Assembly: GCF_016793595.1 (NCBI RefSeq)
Contig: NZ_JAEULY010000017.1
Coordinates: 1 to 59,736, forward strand
Length of the DNA: 59,736 nucleotides
Reading direction: 5' to 3'
Source: Phreatobacter sp.
GTDB taxonomy: Bacteria > Pseudomonadota > Alphaproteobacteria > Rhizobiales > Phreatobacteraceae
In this document: positions 18,401 through 24,968 of the stretch, piece after piece
Numbering within the stretch: position 1 is the stretch's first letter
Layout: each line of letters opens with the position of its first letter
Position numbers and translations under genes: made by a program
The notes under the pieces: generated by a model
Seen by the model: only the letters and a program-made list of their open reading frames with translations
The model's database searches: none
Told to the model about the DNA's origin: nothing

Positions 18401-18750
18401 TAGGGCGCGAGTTCCTCGGCGAGCGCCGGGGCATAGGCGAAGGGAAAAGTCTCGGCATAGCTCTCGATGAAGAAGTCGAACGGGTTGACCACCGCCATGT
18501 CGGCGACGAGATCGACCGTCACCGAAAACTCGGTGCTCTTCTCGGGGAAGACGAAGCGGGCCAGCCAGTTGCCGTGCGGGTCCTGCTGCCAGTTCACGAA
18601 ATGCTGCTCGGGAACCACTTTCAGCGAATAGCTGGGGATCGTCGTGCGGCTATGCGGCGCGGGGCGAAGCCGGATCACCTGCGGCCCGAGCGACACGGGC
18701 CGGTCGTAGAGATAGCGCGTGACGTGGTGGAGCTTCGCGAGAATGGCCAT
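15430..18750 (-). CDS. Transglutaminase-like / DUF2126 putative amidoligase fusion
   Basis: A 1106-residue cytoplasmic protein and the first gene of the leftward operon. Residues 1-300 are a transglutaminase-like module with catalytic C180 (GSCRDSAW), H229 (LHAWTE) and D245 (GLDPTSG). From about 320 to the end is DUF2126, annotated in Pfam as a putative amidoligase. It shows [11 protein letters not shown] (about 330-340), [17 protein letters not shown] (about 671-678) and [11 protein letters not shown] (about 711-721). One chain therefore combines a predicted amide-cleaving and a predicted amide-forming half. ATG 18750 gives the family N-terminus [15 protein letters not shown]. It is divergent from the acyl-CoA dehydrogenase gene. 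Substrates and products are not known. Confidence 0.92.
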   Translation of the reverse strand: MAILAKLHHVTRYLYDRPVSLGPQVIRLRPAPHSRTTIPSYSLKVVPEQHFVNWQQDPHGNWLARFVFPEKSTEFSVTVDLVADMAVVNPFDFFIESYAETFPFAYAPALAEELAPYLVTEATDEHFERYLASVPREPAQTINFLVALNQKLQNDIRYVIRMEPGVQAPDETLERASGSCRDSAWLLVQLARRLGLAARFVSGYLIQLKPDLQALDGPAGTDKDFTDLHAWTEIYIPGAGWIGLDPTSGLLCGEGHIPLAATPHFRSAAPISGAVDPAEVSFAFDMRVDRVDEKPRVTAPFSDEAWQRLDALGDKVDEDLKAQDVRLTMGGEPTFVSIDDYEGAEWNTAAVGPTKRERADELIRRLRDTFAPGGFLHYGQGKWYPGESLPRWTFALYWRRDGKPIWRDEALIAKEAGADKPTIDQAGALASGIAERLGLSAESAVPAFEDPAHWVLKEADLPENVDALDSRLEDAEARARIARAFERGLTQPSGFVLPVQRWNAEPAKRNWMTEKWKLRREKLFLVPGDSPVGYRLPLASLPYVPPASYPYVVGADPGTVPAELPDPQDIEGHIAQRVSAEREREPERAEQVEQVLTDDNAVRTALAVEPRDGRLCVFMPPTERLEDYLELLTATEATAKALGLPVHVEGYPPPADPRLDVIKVTPDPGVIEVNVHPAASWRDCVAITQNLYEEARLSRLGTEKFMLDGRHTGTGGGNHVVVGGARPADSPFLRRPDLLKSLVLYWQRHPSLSYLFSGMFIGPTSQAPRVDEARHDGLYELEIAMGMVPKPGEGEAPPPWLVDRLFRNLLFDSTGNTHRTELCIDKLFSPDSPSGRLGLVEFRGFEMPPDARMSLAQQLLIRAIVAWAWREPQDGALVRWGTSLHDRFMLPHFVWEDFLGVLGDLQRAGYAIDPAWFEAQYEFRFPIAGVVDHAGVRLELRQALEPWHVMGEEGAIGGTVRFVDSSVERLQVKLTGLQPERHVVTCNGRPVPLIATGRSGEYVGGVRFKAWQPPSGLHPTIPVHAPLTFDIVDTWSRRSMGGCVYHVAHPGGRNYDTFPVNSYEAEARRRARFQDHGHTPGLVDPPRPERTGEFPATLDLRRPPVH

Positions 18751-18897
18751 GGAACCTACGGGTAATGCGTCAGGATCGGTCGAGTCAAAGCGGTATTGCG
18801 CCCGACACGCCAAGCAAACATCGCGCCGCTGTCGCCCCATAAGGCGGACTTCCCATCCCGGCCGAAGGGACTATGGTCCGCCGCGGAGACGAGACCC

Positions 18898-20070
18898 ATG
18901 CCGCTGACCATCCCGACCGCCGACGATCATGCCGACCTGCGCGAGGCCATGCGCGACCTCTGCTCGCGCTATGACGACGCCTATTGGCGCAAGGTGGACG
19001 ACGAGCGGGGCTATCCGGAAGAGTTCACCGACGCGCTGACCAAGGCCGGCTGGCTGGCGGCGCTGATCCCGGCGGAATATGGCGGTTCGGGTCTCGGACT
19101 GACGGAAGCCTCCATCATCATGGAGGAGATCAACCGGTCGGGCGGCAATTCCGGCGCCGTCCACGGCCAGATGTACAATATGGGCACGATCCTGCGCGGC
19201 GGCTCGGCCGAGCAGAAGGCCAAGTACCTGCCGAAGATCGCGGCGGGCGAACTGCGTCTGCAGACCATGGCGGTGACCGAGCCGACCACCGGCACCGACA
19301 CGACCAAGCTCAAGACGACGGCGGTGAAGAAGGGCAATGACCGCTACGTGGTCAACGGCCAGAAGGTCTGGACCAGCCGCGTGCAGCATTCCGACCTGAT
19401 GATCCTGCTGGCGCGCACGACGCCGCTCGACAAGGTCGCGAAGAAGTCCGACGGCCTGTCGGTGTTCATCGTCGACCTGAAGCAGGCCATCGGCAAGGGC
19501 ATGACGGTCCGGCCGATCCGCAACATGGTCAACCACGAGACCAACGAGGTGTTCTTCGACGATCTGGAGATTCCCGCCGAGAATCTCGTCGGCGAGGAGG
19601 GCAAGGGCTTCAAGACCATCCTGTCCGGCCTGAACGCCGAGCGGACGCTGATTGCCGCGGAGTGCATCGGCGACGGCTACTGGTTCATCGACCGTGCCAA
19701 GAAATACGGCACCGAGCGGGTGGTTTTCGACCGTCCCATCGCCAAGAACCAGGGCATCCAGTTCCCCATCGCGCGCGCCTATGTGAACATCCGGGCCGCC
19801 GACCTGATGCGCTTCCAGGCGGCGGGCCTCTGCGACACGGGTCAGGAATTCGGCGCGGAGGCCAATATGGCCAAGCTGCTGGCCGCCGATGCCTCGTTCG
19901 AGGCGGCGAATGCCTGCATCCAGACCCATGGCGGCTTCGGCTTCGCCGCCGACTACGATGTCGAGCGCAAGTTCCGCGAGACGCGGCTCTACCAGGTGGC
20001 GCCGATCTCGACGAACCTCATCCTCGCCTATGTCGGCGAACATGTGCTCGGCATGCCACGCTCCTACTGA
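18898..20070 (+). CDS. Acyl-CoA dehydrogenase family protein
   Basis: A 390-residue flavoprotein with the three acyl-CoA dehydrogenase domains: helical N-terminus, central beta domain (MAVTEPTTGTDTTKLKT, then NGQKVWTS) and C-terminal helices with QTHGGFGFAADYDVERKFRETR. It would oxidise the C2-C3 bond of an acyl-CoA and pass electrons to ETF. The usual catalytic Glu of the YEGT-type motif is absent, and the segment reads LYQVAPISTN. A base from the mid-protein helix (GLNAERTLIAAE), as in isovaleryl-CoA dehydrogenases, is possible. ATG 18898 is used because the upstream extension lacks family similarity. The substrate is unknown. Confidence 0.88.
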   Translation: MPLTIPTADDHADLREAMRDLCSRYDDAYWRKVDDERGYPEEFTDALTKAGWLAALIPAEYGGSGLGLTEASIIMEEINRSGGNSGAVHGQMYNMGTILRGGSAEQKAKYLPKIAAGELRLQTMAVTEPTTGTDTTKLKTTAVKKGNDRYVVNGQKVWTSRVQHSDLMILLARTTPLDKVAKKSDGLSVFIVDLKQAIGKGMTVRPIRNMVNHETNEVFFDDLEIPAENLVGEEGKGFKTILSGLNAERTLIAAECIGDGYWFIDRAKKYGTERVVFDRPIAKNQGIQFPIARAYVNIRAADLMRFQAAGLCDTGQEFGAEANMAKLLAADASFEAANACIQTHGGFGFAADYDVERKFRETRLYQVAPISTNLILAYVGEHVLGMPRSY

Positions 20071-20164
20071 AGGGCGCGGCGCGGTGCAGATTTGCTCCGA
20101 ACAGCCTTGACTCGACGGGACTTTTCCCGCCTTCGATGGGTGCACACCCTGACCGGGGACGGAC

Positions 20165-21100
20165 GTGCAGCTTTATCTCCCGATTGCCGAATTGCCCGTC
20201 AACATGCTGCTCATCCTCGGCATGGGGCTCGCGGTCGGGTTCATTTCCGGCATGTTCGGCGTCGGCGGCGGATTCCTGCTGACGCCGCTGCTGATTTTCA
20301 TCGGCATTCCCCCGGCCATCGCGGTCGCCTCGGTGTCCGGTCAGATCGCCGCGTCCTCGCTGTCCGGCACGCTCAGCTACTGGCGCAAGAATGCGGTGGA
20401 CGCCAAGCTCGTCTCGGTTCTGCTGCTGGGCAGTATCATCGGCTCGGCGGCGGGCGTCGCGGTCTTCGCGCTGCTGAGGCGCGAGGGTCAGCTCGACCTG
20501 TTCATCGCACTGTCCTACGTGACCCTGCTCGGCGGCATCGGCCTGCTGATGGTGATCGAGAGCAGCCGCGCCATCGCCCGCGCCCGCTCGTCAGCCGAAC
20601 CACCGAAGCTCTACGCCGCCCGTGACCGGCGCATCGCCTCGTCGCTGCCCTTCGCCATCCACTTCCCACGCTCGCGCATCACCATTTCGGCGATCCCGGT
20701 CGTCGCGATCGGCCTCGGCATCGGCTTCCTCGGTTCGATGATGGGCATTGGCGGCGGCTTCCTGCTGGTGCCGGCGCTGATCTACCTGCTGCGCGTCTCG
20801 ACGACGGTGGTGATCGGCACGTCGAGCCTGCAGACGCTGATCACCATGCTGATGACGGTGGTCTTCCACGCCATCTCCAACCATTCCGTCGATGTCGTCC
20901 TGGCGCTGCTCCTGATGATCGGCGGCGTCGTCGGCGCGCAGTTCGGCGCCCGCGCCTCTATGGCCATGAAGGGCGAGGAGCTGCGCCTGTTGCTGGGCCT
21001 CGTGGTGCTGGCGGTCGGCATCCGCTTCTTCGTCGATCTCGTTATCAGGCCGGAAGACCCGTTCTCGAACACCATCGTCGAATGGGTGGCGCGGACATGA
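20165..21100 (+). CDS. TSUP (TauE/SafE) family anion permease
   Basis: A 311-residue inner-membrane protein of the sulfite exporter TauE/SafE family. The family's internal duplication is visible: SGMFGVGGGFLLTPLLIF in the first half and GSMMGIGGGFLLVPALIY in the second. About eight membrane helices are expected. The family moves sulfite, sulfoacetate or other organosulfur anions. The start is GTG 20165, after CCGGGGACGGAC. Its TGA overlaps the ATG of the TIGR02186 gene, so the two are translationally coupled. Confidence 0.92.
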   Translation: MQLYLPIAELPVNMLLILGMGLAVGFISGMFGVGGGFLLTPLLIFIGIPPAIAVASVSGQIAASSLSGTLSYWRKNAVDAKLVSVLLLGSIIGSAAGVAVFALLRREGQLDLFIALSYVTLLGGIGLLMVIESSRAIARARSSAEPPKLYAARDRRIASSLPFAIHFPRSRITISAIPVVAIGLGIGFLGSMMGIGGGFLLVPALIYLLRVSTTVVIGTSSLQTLITMLMTVVFHAISNHSVDVVLALLLMIGGVVGAQFGARASMAMKGEELRLLLGLVVLAVGIRFFVDLVIRPEDPFSNTIVEWVART

Positions 21101-21858
21101 GGCTTCTGGCGGCAGCGCTGATCGTTCTCGCCTCGGCCGCCGCCGCGCGCGCCGAGACGATGATCACGTCGCTGTCGACCCACCGGCTGCAGATCACCTC
21201 GCAGTTCGTCGGCGCGGAGATCGTGCTGTTCGGCGCCATCGAGCGGGACGCGCAGACCATCTCGCGGGCAGGCGGCTACGACCTCGCCGTGGTCGTTCGC
21301 GGCCCGAGGGCCATGGTGACGACGCGCAGCAAGAGCCGCGTCTTCGGCATCTGGATGAACACCGATGCCCGCGAATTCGTCGAGGTGCCGAGCTTCTATG
21401 CGCTGCTCGCCAACAAGCCGGCGGTCGATCTCGCCGATCTCGAACTGCGCCGCCGGCAGCAGATCGGCATCGATGCCGTGACGGTCGTCACCCCGCGACC
21501 CGGCACCAATCCGGGCGCGACACCGGCCTTCCGCGATGCCTTCCTGCGCATCAACCGCGCGCGCGGCCTCTACCGGGAGAACCCGACGGGCGTCACGTTC
21601 CTGACCCCGAGCCTGTTCCGCGCCAACATCCCGGTCGTGCCGAACACGCCGGTCGGGGCCTTCGACGTCGATATCTATCTGATGTCCGGCGGCGTCGTGC
21701 TGGCGCGCGAGACCACCAATTTCGAGGTGACCAAGACCGGATTCGAGGCCTTCGTCGCCAATTCGGCCCGAGATCACGGGTTATTCTACGGGCTCGCGGC
21801 GGCGGCGCTCGCGCTCGTCACAGGCTGGGCCGCGAGCGTGGTGTTCCGGCGCGACTGA
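21097..21858 (+). CDS. TIGR02186 family exported membrane-anchored protein
   Basis: A 253-residue protein with a signal peptide (residues 1-19, ending AAARAET) and one C-terminal membrane helix (about 230-248) followed by FRRD. The body would sit in the periplasm. It matches the TIGR02186 family (VGAEIVLFGAIE, then YDLAVVVRGP and FGIWMNTD), which is found beside TSUP permeases. ATG 21097 overlaps the permease stop in an ATGA; an ATG at 21082 in frame is less likely. It is probably an accessory or substrate-presenting subunit of the permease, but the biochemical role is unknown. Confidence 0.85.
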   Translation: MRLLAAALIVLASAAAARAETMITSLSTHRLQITSQFVGAEIVLFGAIERDAQTISRAGGYDLAVVVRGPRAMVTTRSKSRVFGIWMNTDAREFVEVPSFYALLANKPAVDLADLELRRRQQIGIDAVTVVTPRPGTNPGATPAFRDAFLRINRARGLYRENPTGVTFLTPSLFRANIPVVPNTPVGAFDVDIYLMSGGVVLARETTNFEVTKTGFEAFVANSARDHGLFYGLAAAALALVTGWAASVVFRRD

Positions 21859-21964
21859 CCTGCGTCACAGAACCGTCTCGTCCGCGTGACAGTCAGGGCG
21901 CCCCCATCTCGCGAGGCACCCGCTCCGCCAGAGTTGGGGCAGGGCTACGACTCTATGCCTTTTG

Positions 21965-22013
21965 GAGCATGATCTTGCCCGAAAACCGGTTCCCACTTTT
22001 CGGGATCATGCTC
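21965..22013. repeat. Intergenic palindromic repeat, family A (copy 1)
   Basis: A 49-bp imperfect palindrome with perfect 10-bp outer arms GAGCATGATC/GATCATGCTC and inner arms CCCGAAAA/TTTTCGGG around a CCGGTTCCCAC loop. Its reverse complement matches the element at 33914-33962 at 43 of 49 positions by eye. Elements of this kind are widespread between genes in Hyphomicrobiales. The copy ends only 12 bp before the phoR start, and the bases directly after it (AGGA) supply the ribosome-binding site. Confidence 0.85.
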
Positions 22014-22025
22014 TAGGACATGCGC

Positions 22026-23384
22026 ATGAGCGACGAATTTCCGCAGGCATGGCACGAGGGCTGGCGCGGGCGCTGGTTCCTCTATCTCGCGGCTCTCTTC
22101 GTCGCGACGGTGCTGATCGTCTGGGGCGGTGCCAGATGGCCCTATGCGCTCGGCGGCGGTGTCGCGCTCGTGGCCGCAGGCTTCGTCGTGCGCCGACGCC
22201 CGCGCGAGGCGGCGCCGCTCGACGGCACGCTGCTGGCGCGCCGGGCCGCGCGCCTGACCGACCTGACCGTCGAGGGTCTGGTCGCCGCCGTGCCAATCCC
22301 GGCCATCCTGCTCGACCCGAAACTGGTGGTGCGGACCCACAATGCAAAGGCTACCGCGCTGGTGGCCGGGCTGAAGCGCGGCGAGCCGCTGATGCTGGCG
22401 CTACGCGCTCCCGAAGTGGTCGAGACGGTGAGGCGGGCGCTTGCGACCAATGCGACGCAGGCCATCGACTATGCCGAGCGGGTGCCGGTCAGCCGCTGGT
22501 TCCGGGTGGAGGCCGCGCCCGTCGCGGTGACGGCGGAGGGGCGGGACGGCGGCAAGCCCGATTTCGTGCTCGTCGCGATGACCGACCTGACCGAAGAACG
22601 CCGGCTGGAGCGGCTGCGGGCCGATTTCGTCGCCAATGCCAGCCACGAACTGCGCACGCCGCTTGCCTCCGTCGTTGGCTTCATCGAGACGATCCAGGGA
22701 CCGGCGAAGAAGGATGCGGCGGCCACCGAACGTTTCCTCGGCATCATGCTGGCGCAGGCCCGCCGCATGTCGCGGCTGATCGACGACCTCCTGTCGCTGT
22801 CGCGAATCGAGCTGAACGAGCACGTCCGCCCCGTCGGAGACGTCGAACTGGTCGGCCTTATCGGCCATGTCCGCGACACGCTCGGCCCCTATGCCAGCGA
22901 GCAGGGCGTGACCGTGGCGGTCGAGGCGAGCGAGCCCGCGATCGTGGTCGCCGGCGATCCCGATGAACTGTTCCGCCTGTTCGAGAATCTCGTCCAGAAC
23001 GCCATCAAATATGGCGCCGAGGGCAAAAGGGTCGAGATCAGCCTCCAGCGCGAGGCGCGCGAGGGCCGGCGCGACGAGGCGGTCGTCGCCATCCGCGACC
23101 ACGGCGCCGGCATTCCCGCCGAACACCTGCCGCGTCTGACCGAGCGGTTCTATCGGGTCGATGTCGTTTCCAGTCGCGAGAAGGGCGGCACCGGCCTCGG
23201 ACTGGCGCTGGTCAAGCACATCCTGAACCGCCATCGCGGCAGGCTCGCCATCGACAGCACCCCCGGAGAGGGCGCAACCTTCACCGTCAGGCTCGAAACC
23301 GCCACCGATGCCGGGGCCGGCGGCGGGGAGGCCGCGACGGAACAGGCGCCGGGCCGCGGCGACCGCGCGGCCGATTTGTCGTAA
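22026..23384 (+). CDS. phoR: Phosphate-regulon sensor histidine kinase PhoR
   Basis: A 452-residue membrane histidine kinase with two N-terminal membrane helices (about 16-33 and 38-55). A PAS-like domain follows (about 78-190, beginning GLVAAVPIPAILLD). The dimerisation helix carries the phosphoacceptor His in ASHELRTPLASVVGF, about residue 207. The ATPase has N, G1 and G2 boxes (LVQNAIKYG, DHGAGIP, GGTGLGLALVKH). ATG 22026 is preferred over 22020 because AGGA then lies 7 bases upstream instead of 1. It should phosphorylate PhoB (24250-24957) when phosphate is scarce. PhoU follows directly, and no pst genes lie between. Confidence 0.93.
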   Translation: MSDEFPQAWHEGWRGRWFLYLAALFVATVLIVWGGARWPYALGGGVALVAAGFVVRRRPREAAPLDGTLLARRAARLTDLTVEGLVAAVPIPAILLDPKLVVRTHNAKATALVAGLKRGEPLMLALRAPEVVETVRRALATNATQAIDYAERVPVSRWFRVEAAPVAVTAEGRDGGKPDFVLVAMTDLTEERRLERLRADFVANASHELRTPLASVVGFIETIQGPAKKDAAATERFLGIMLAQARRMSRLIDDLLSLSRIELNEHVRPVGDVELVGLIGHVRDTLGPYASEQGVTVAVEASEPAIVVAGDPDELFRLFENLVQNAIKYGAEGKRVEISLQREAREGRRDEAVVAIRDHGAGIPAEHLPRLTERFYRVDVVSSREKGGTGLGLALVKHILNRHRGRLAIDSTPGEGATFTVRLETATDAGAGGGEAATEQAPGRGDRAADLS

Positions 23385-23417
23385 CCTCGCCAATGCATTG
23401 AACCTGCGGGCGATTCT

Positions 23418-23435
23418 TCGTCATCGAAGCGTCAC
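23418..23435 (+). promoter_or_regulatory. Candidate Pho box upstream of phoU
   Basis: Two 7-mers, TCGTCAT and GCGTCAC, are spaced with an 11-bp period about 75 bp before the phoU start. The PhoB consensus is CTGTCAT repeated every 11 bp; the units match at five and four of seven positions. The position between phoR and phoU is where pstS and its Pho box lie in many relatives. Confidence 0.3.
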
Positions 23436-23507
23436 CTGAGAGGCATAGAACCGTCGCGACGCGGGGCTATGGGAAGTTTCCCATTCCGCCCCATCGAGGA
23501 GCTTCGC

Positions 23508-24215
23508 ATGACCGAGCACATCGTCAGCGCTTTCGAAAACGAACTGAAGGGTCTGGCGCAGCAGGTCGCCGAAATGGGCGGCCTGACCGAGAAGCAGATC
23601 GTCGGCGCGATCGATTCGCTGATCAAGGTCGATGTCGCGCTGGCGAACCGGGTGCGCGCGGCCGATCCGGTCATCGACGCCAAGCAGCGCGAGATCGAGG
23701 AGCTCGGCATTCTCATCATCGCCAAGCGCCAGCCGATGGCCATCGACCTGCGCGAGATCGTCGGCGCCCTGCGCATCGCGGCGGACCTTGAGCGGATGGC
23801 GGACCTTGCCAAGAACATCGCCAAGCGCGTGACCGTCATCAACTCGTCGCTGCCCATGCCGAAGGTCACCGGCGGCTTCGACGCCATGGCGCGCCTCGCA
23901 CTGGAGCGGGTGAAGGACGTGCTCGACGCCTATGCGCAGCGCGACGTCGCCGCCGCGCTCGAGGTGTGGCGCTCCGACGGCGATATCGACGCGCTGTACA
24001 ATTCGCTGTTCCGGGAACTGCTCACCTACATGCTGGAGGATCCGCGCAATATCGGCTCCTGCACGCATCTCCTGTTCTGCGCCAAGAACCTCGAGCGGAT
24101 CGGCGATCACGCGACCAACATCGCCGAGACGGTTCACTACATGGTTCACGGCGTGACGCTCGCCGACGAGCGGCCGAAGCTCGACACCACGACCATGGTG
24201 GCGACGGGAACCTGA
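23508..24215 (+). CDS. phoU: Phosphate signalling protein PhoU
   Basis: A 235-residue all-helical protein made of two PhoU repeats. Visible family phrases are MTEHIVSAFENELKGL, ADPVIDAKQREIEELGILIIAKRQPMA and the second-half motif CAKNLERIGDHATNIAE. PhoU links the Pst importer to PhoR and holds the kinase in its inhibited state when phosphate is plentiful. ATG 23508 follows the ribosome-binding site CGAGGAGC; an earlier in-frame start at 23469 adds residues unlike the family. It lies between phoR and phoB, with no Pst transporter genes in the cluster. Confidence 0.95.
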   Translation: MTEHIVSAFENELKGLAQQVAEMGGLTEKQIVGAIDSLIKVDVALANRVRAADPVIDAKQREIEELGILIIAKRQPMAIDLREIVGALRIAADLERMADLAKNIAKRVTVINSSLPMPKVTGGFDAMARLALERVKDVLDAYAQRDVAAALEVWRSDGDIDALYNSLFRELLTYMLEDPRNIGSCTHLLFCAKNLERIGDHATNIAETVHYMVHGVTLADERPKLDTTTMVATGT

Positions 24216-24249
24216 CCGCCTCCTTCATCGACATGCCGGGGATATCGCG

Positions 24250-24957
24250 ATGACCGCACGCATTCTGGTGGTCGAGGACGAAGAGCCGATCACCGTCCTG
24301 CTCCGCTACAATCTCGAAGCCGAGGGCTACCGCGTCGAGACGGTGATGCGTGGCGACGAGGCCGAGGTCCGGCTGCGCGAGGCGGTTCCCGACCTCGTCC
24401 TGCTGGACTGGATGCTGCCGGGCCTGTCCGGCATCGAGCTCTGCCGGCGCATCCGCCTGCGCGCCGAGACCGAACGCCTGCCGGTGATCATGCTCACCGC
24501 ACGCGGCGAGGAAGGCGAGCGGGTGAGGGGACTTGCCACCGGCGCCGACGACTATGTGGTCAAGCCGTTCTCGGTGCCGGAACTGCTGGCGCGGGTGCGT
24601 GCGCTGCTGCGCCGGGCAAAGCCAGAGCACCTGTCCAGCCTGCTGAAGTCCGGCGATATCGAACTCGACCGCGAGACGCGCCGGGTGCACCGCGCCGGCC
24701 GCGAGATATCGCTGGGGCCGACCGAGTTCCGCCTGCTCGAATTCCTGATGCAGTCGCCGGGCCGGGTCTATACCCGCGAACAGCTTCTCGATGGCGTCTG
24801 GGGCCGCGACGTCTATATCGACGAGCGCACCGTGGACGTGCATATCGGCCGCCTGCGCAAGGCGGTGAAGCGCGGCCGCGAGGCCGATCCGATCCGCACC
24901 GTGCGTGGTTCCGGCTATTCGTTCAACGAGCGCTTCGCAGGCAGCGCCGCCGCCTGA
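24250..24957 (+). CDS. phoB: Phosphate-regulon response regulator PhoB
   Basis: A 235-residue OmpR-type response regulator. The receiver domain (1-120) has acidic residues near ILVVEDEE, the phosphoacceptor D53 in LLDWMLPG and K105 in YVVKPFS. The winged-helix DNA-binding domain (about 135-230) includes LGPTEFRLLEFLM and DERTVDVHIGRLRKA. When phosphorylated by PhoR it activates phosphate-starvation genes. It lies 34 bp after phoU and is probably co-transcribed with it. Confidence 0.96.
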   Translation: MTARILVVEDEEPITVLLRYNLEAEGYRVETVMRGDEAEVRLREAVPDLVLLDWMLPGLSGIELCRRIRLRAETERLPVIMLTARGEEGERVRGLATGADDYVVKPFSVPELLARVRALLRRAKPEHLSSLLKSGDIELDRETRRVHRAGREISLGPTEFRLLEFLMQSPGRVYTREQLLDGVWGRDVYIDERTVDVHIGRLRKAVKRGREADPIRTVRGSGYSFNERFAGSAAA

Positions 24958-24968
24958 GGGGTGGCGGT

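Noticed and set aside
16723..18765. 680-codon open frame on the plus strand antisense to the DUF2126 gene
   Set aside because: It is an antisense shadow of a clearly conserved protein in GC-rich DNA; its translation is Arg/Gly/Ala-rich and has no recognisable motif.
21870..21897. Reverse-oriented three-unit Pho-box-like array before phoR (CTGTCAC, ACGAGAC, CTGTGAC at 11-bp steps on the minus strand)
   Set aside because: The middle unit is poor and the orientation points away from phoR, toward the end of the TIGR02186 gene; coincidence cannot be excluded.
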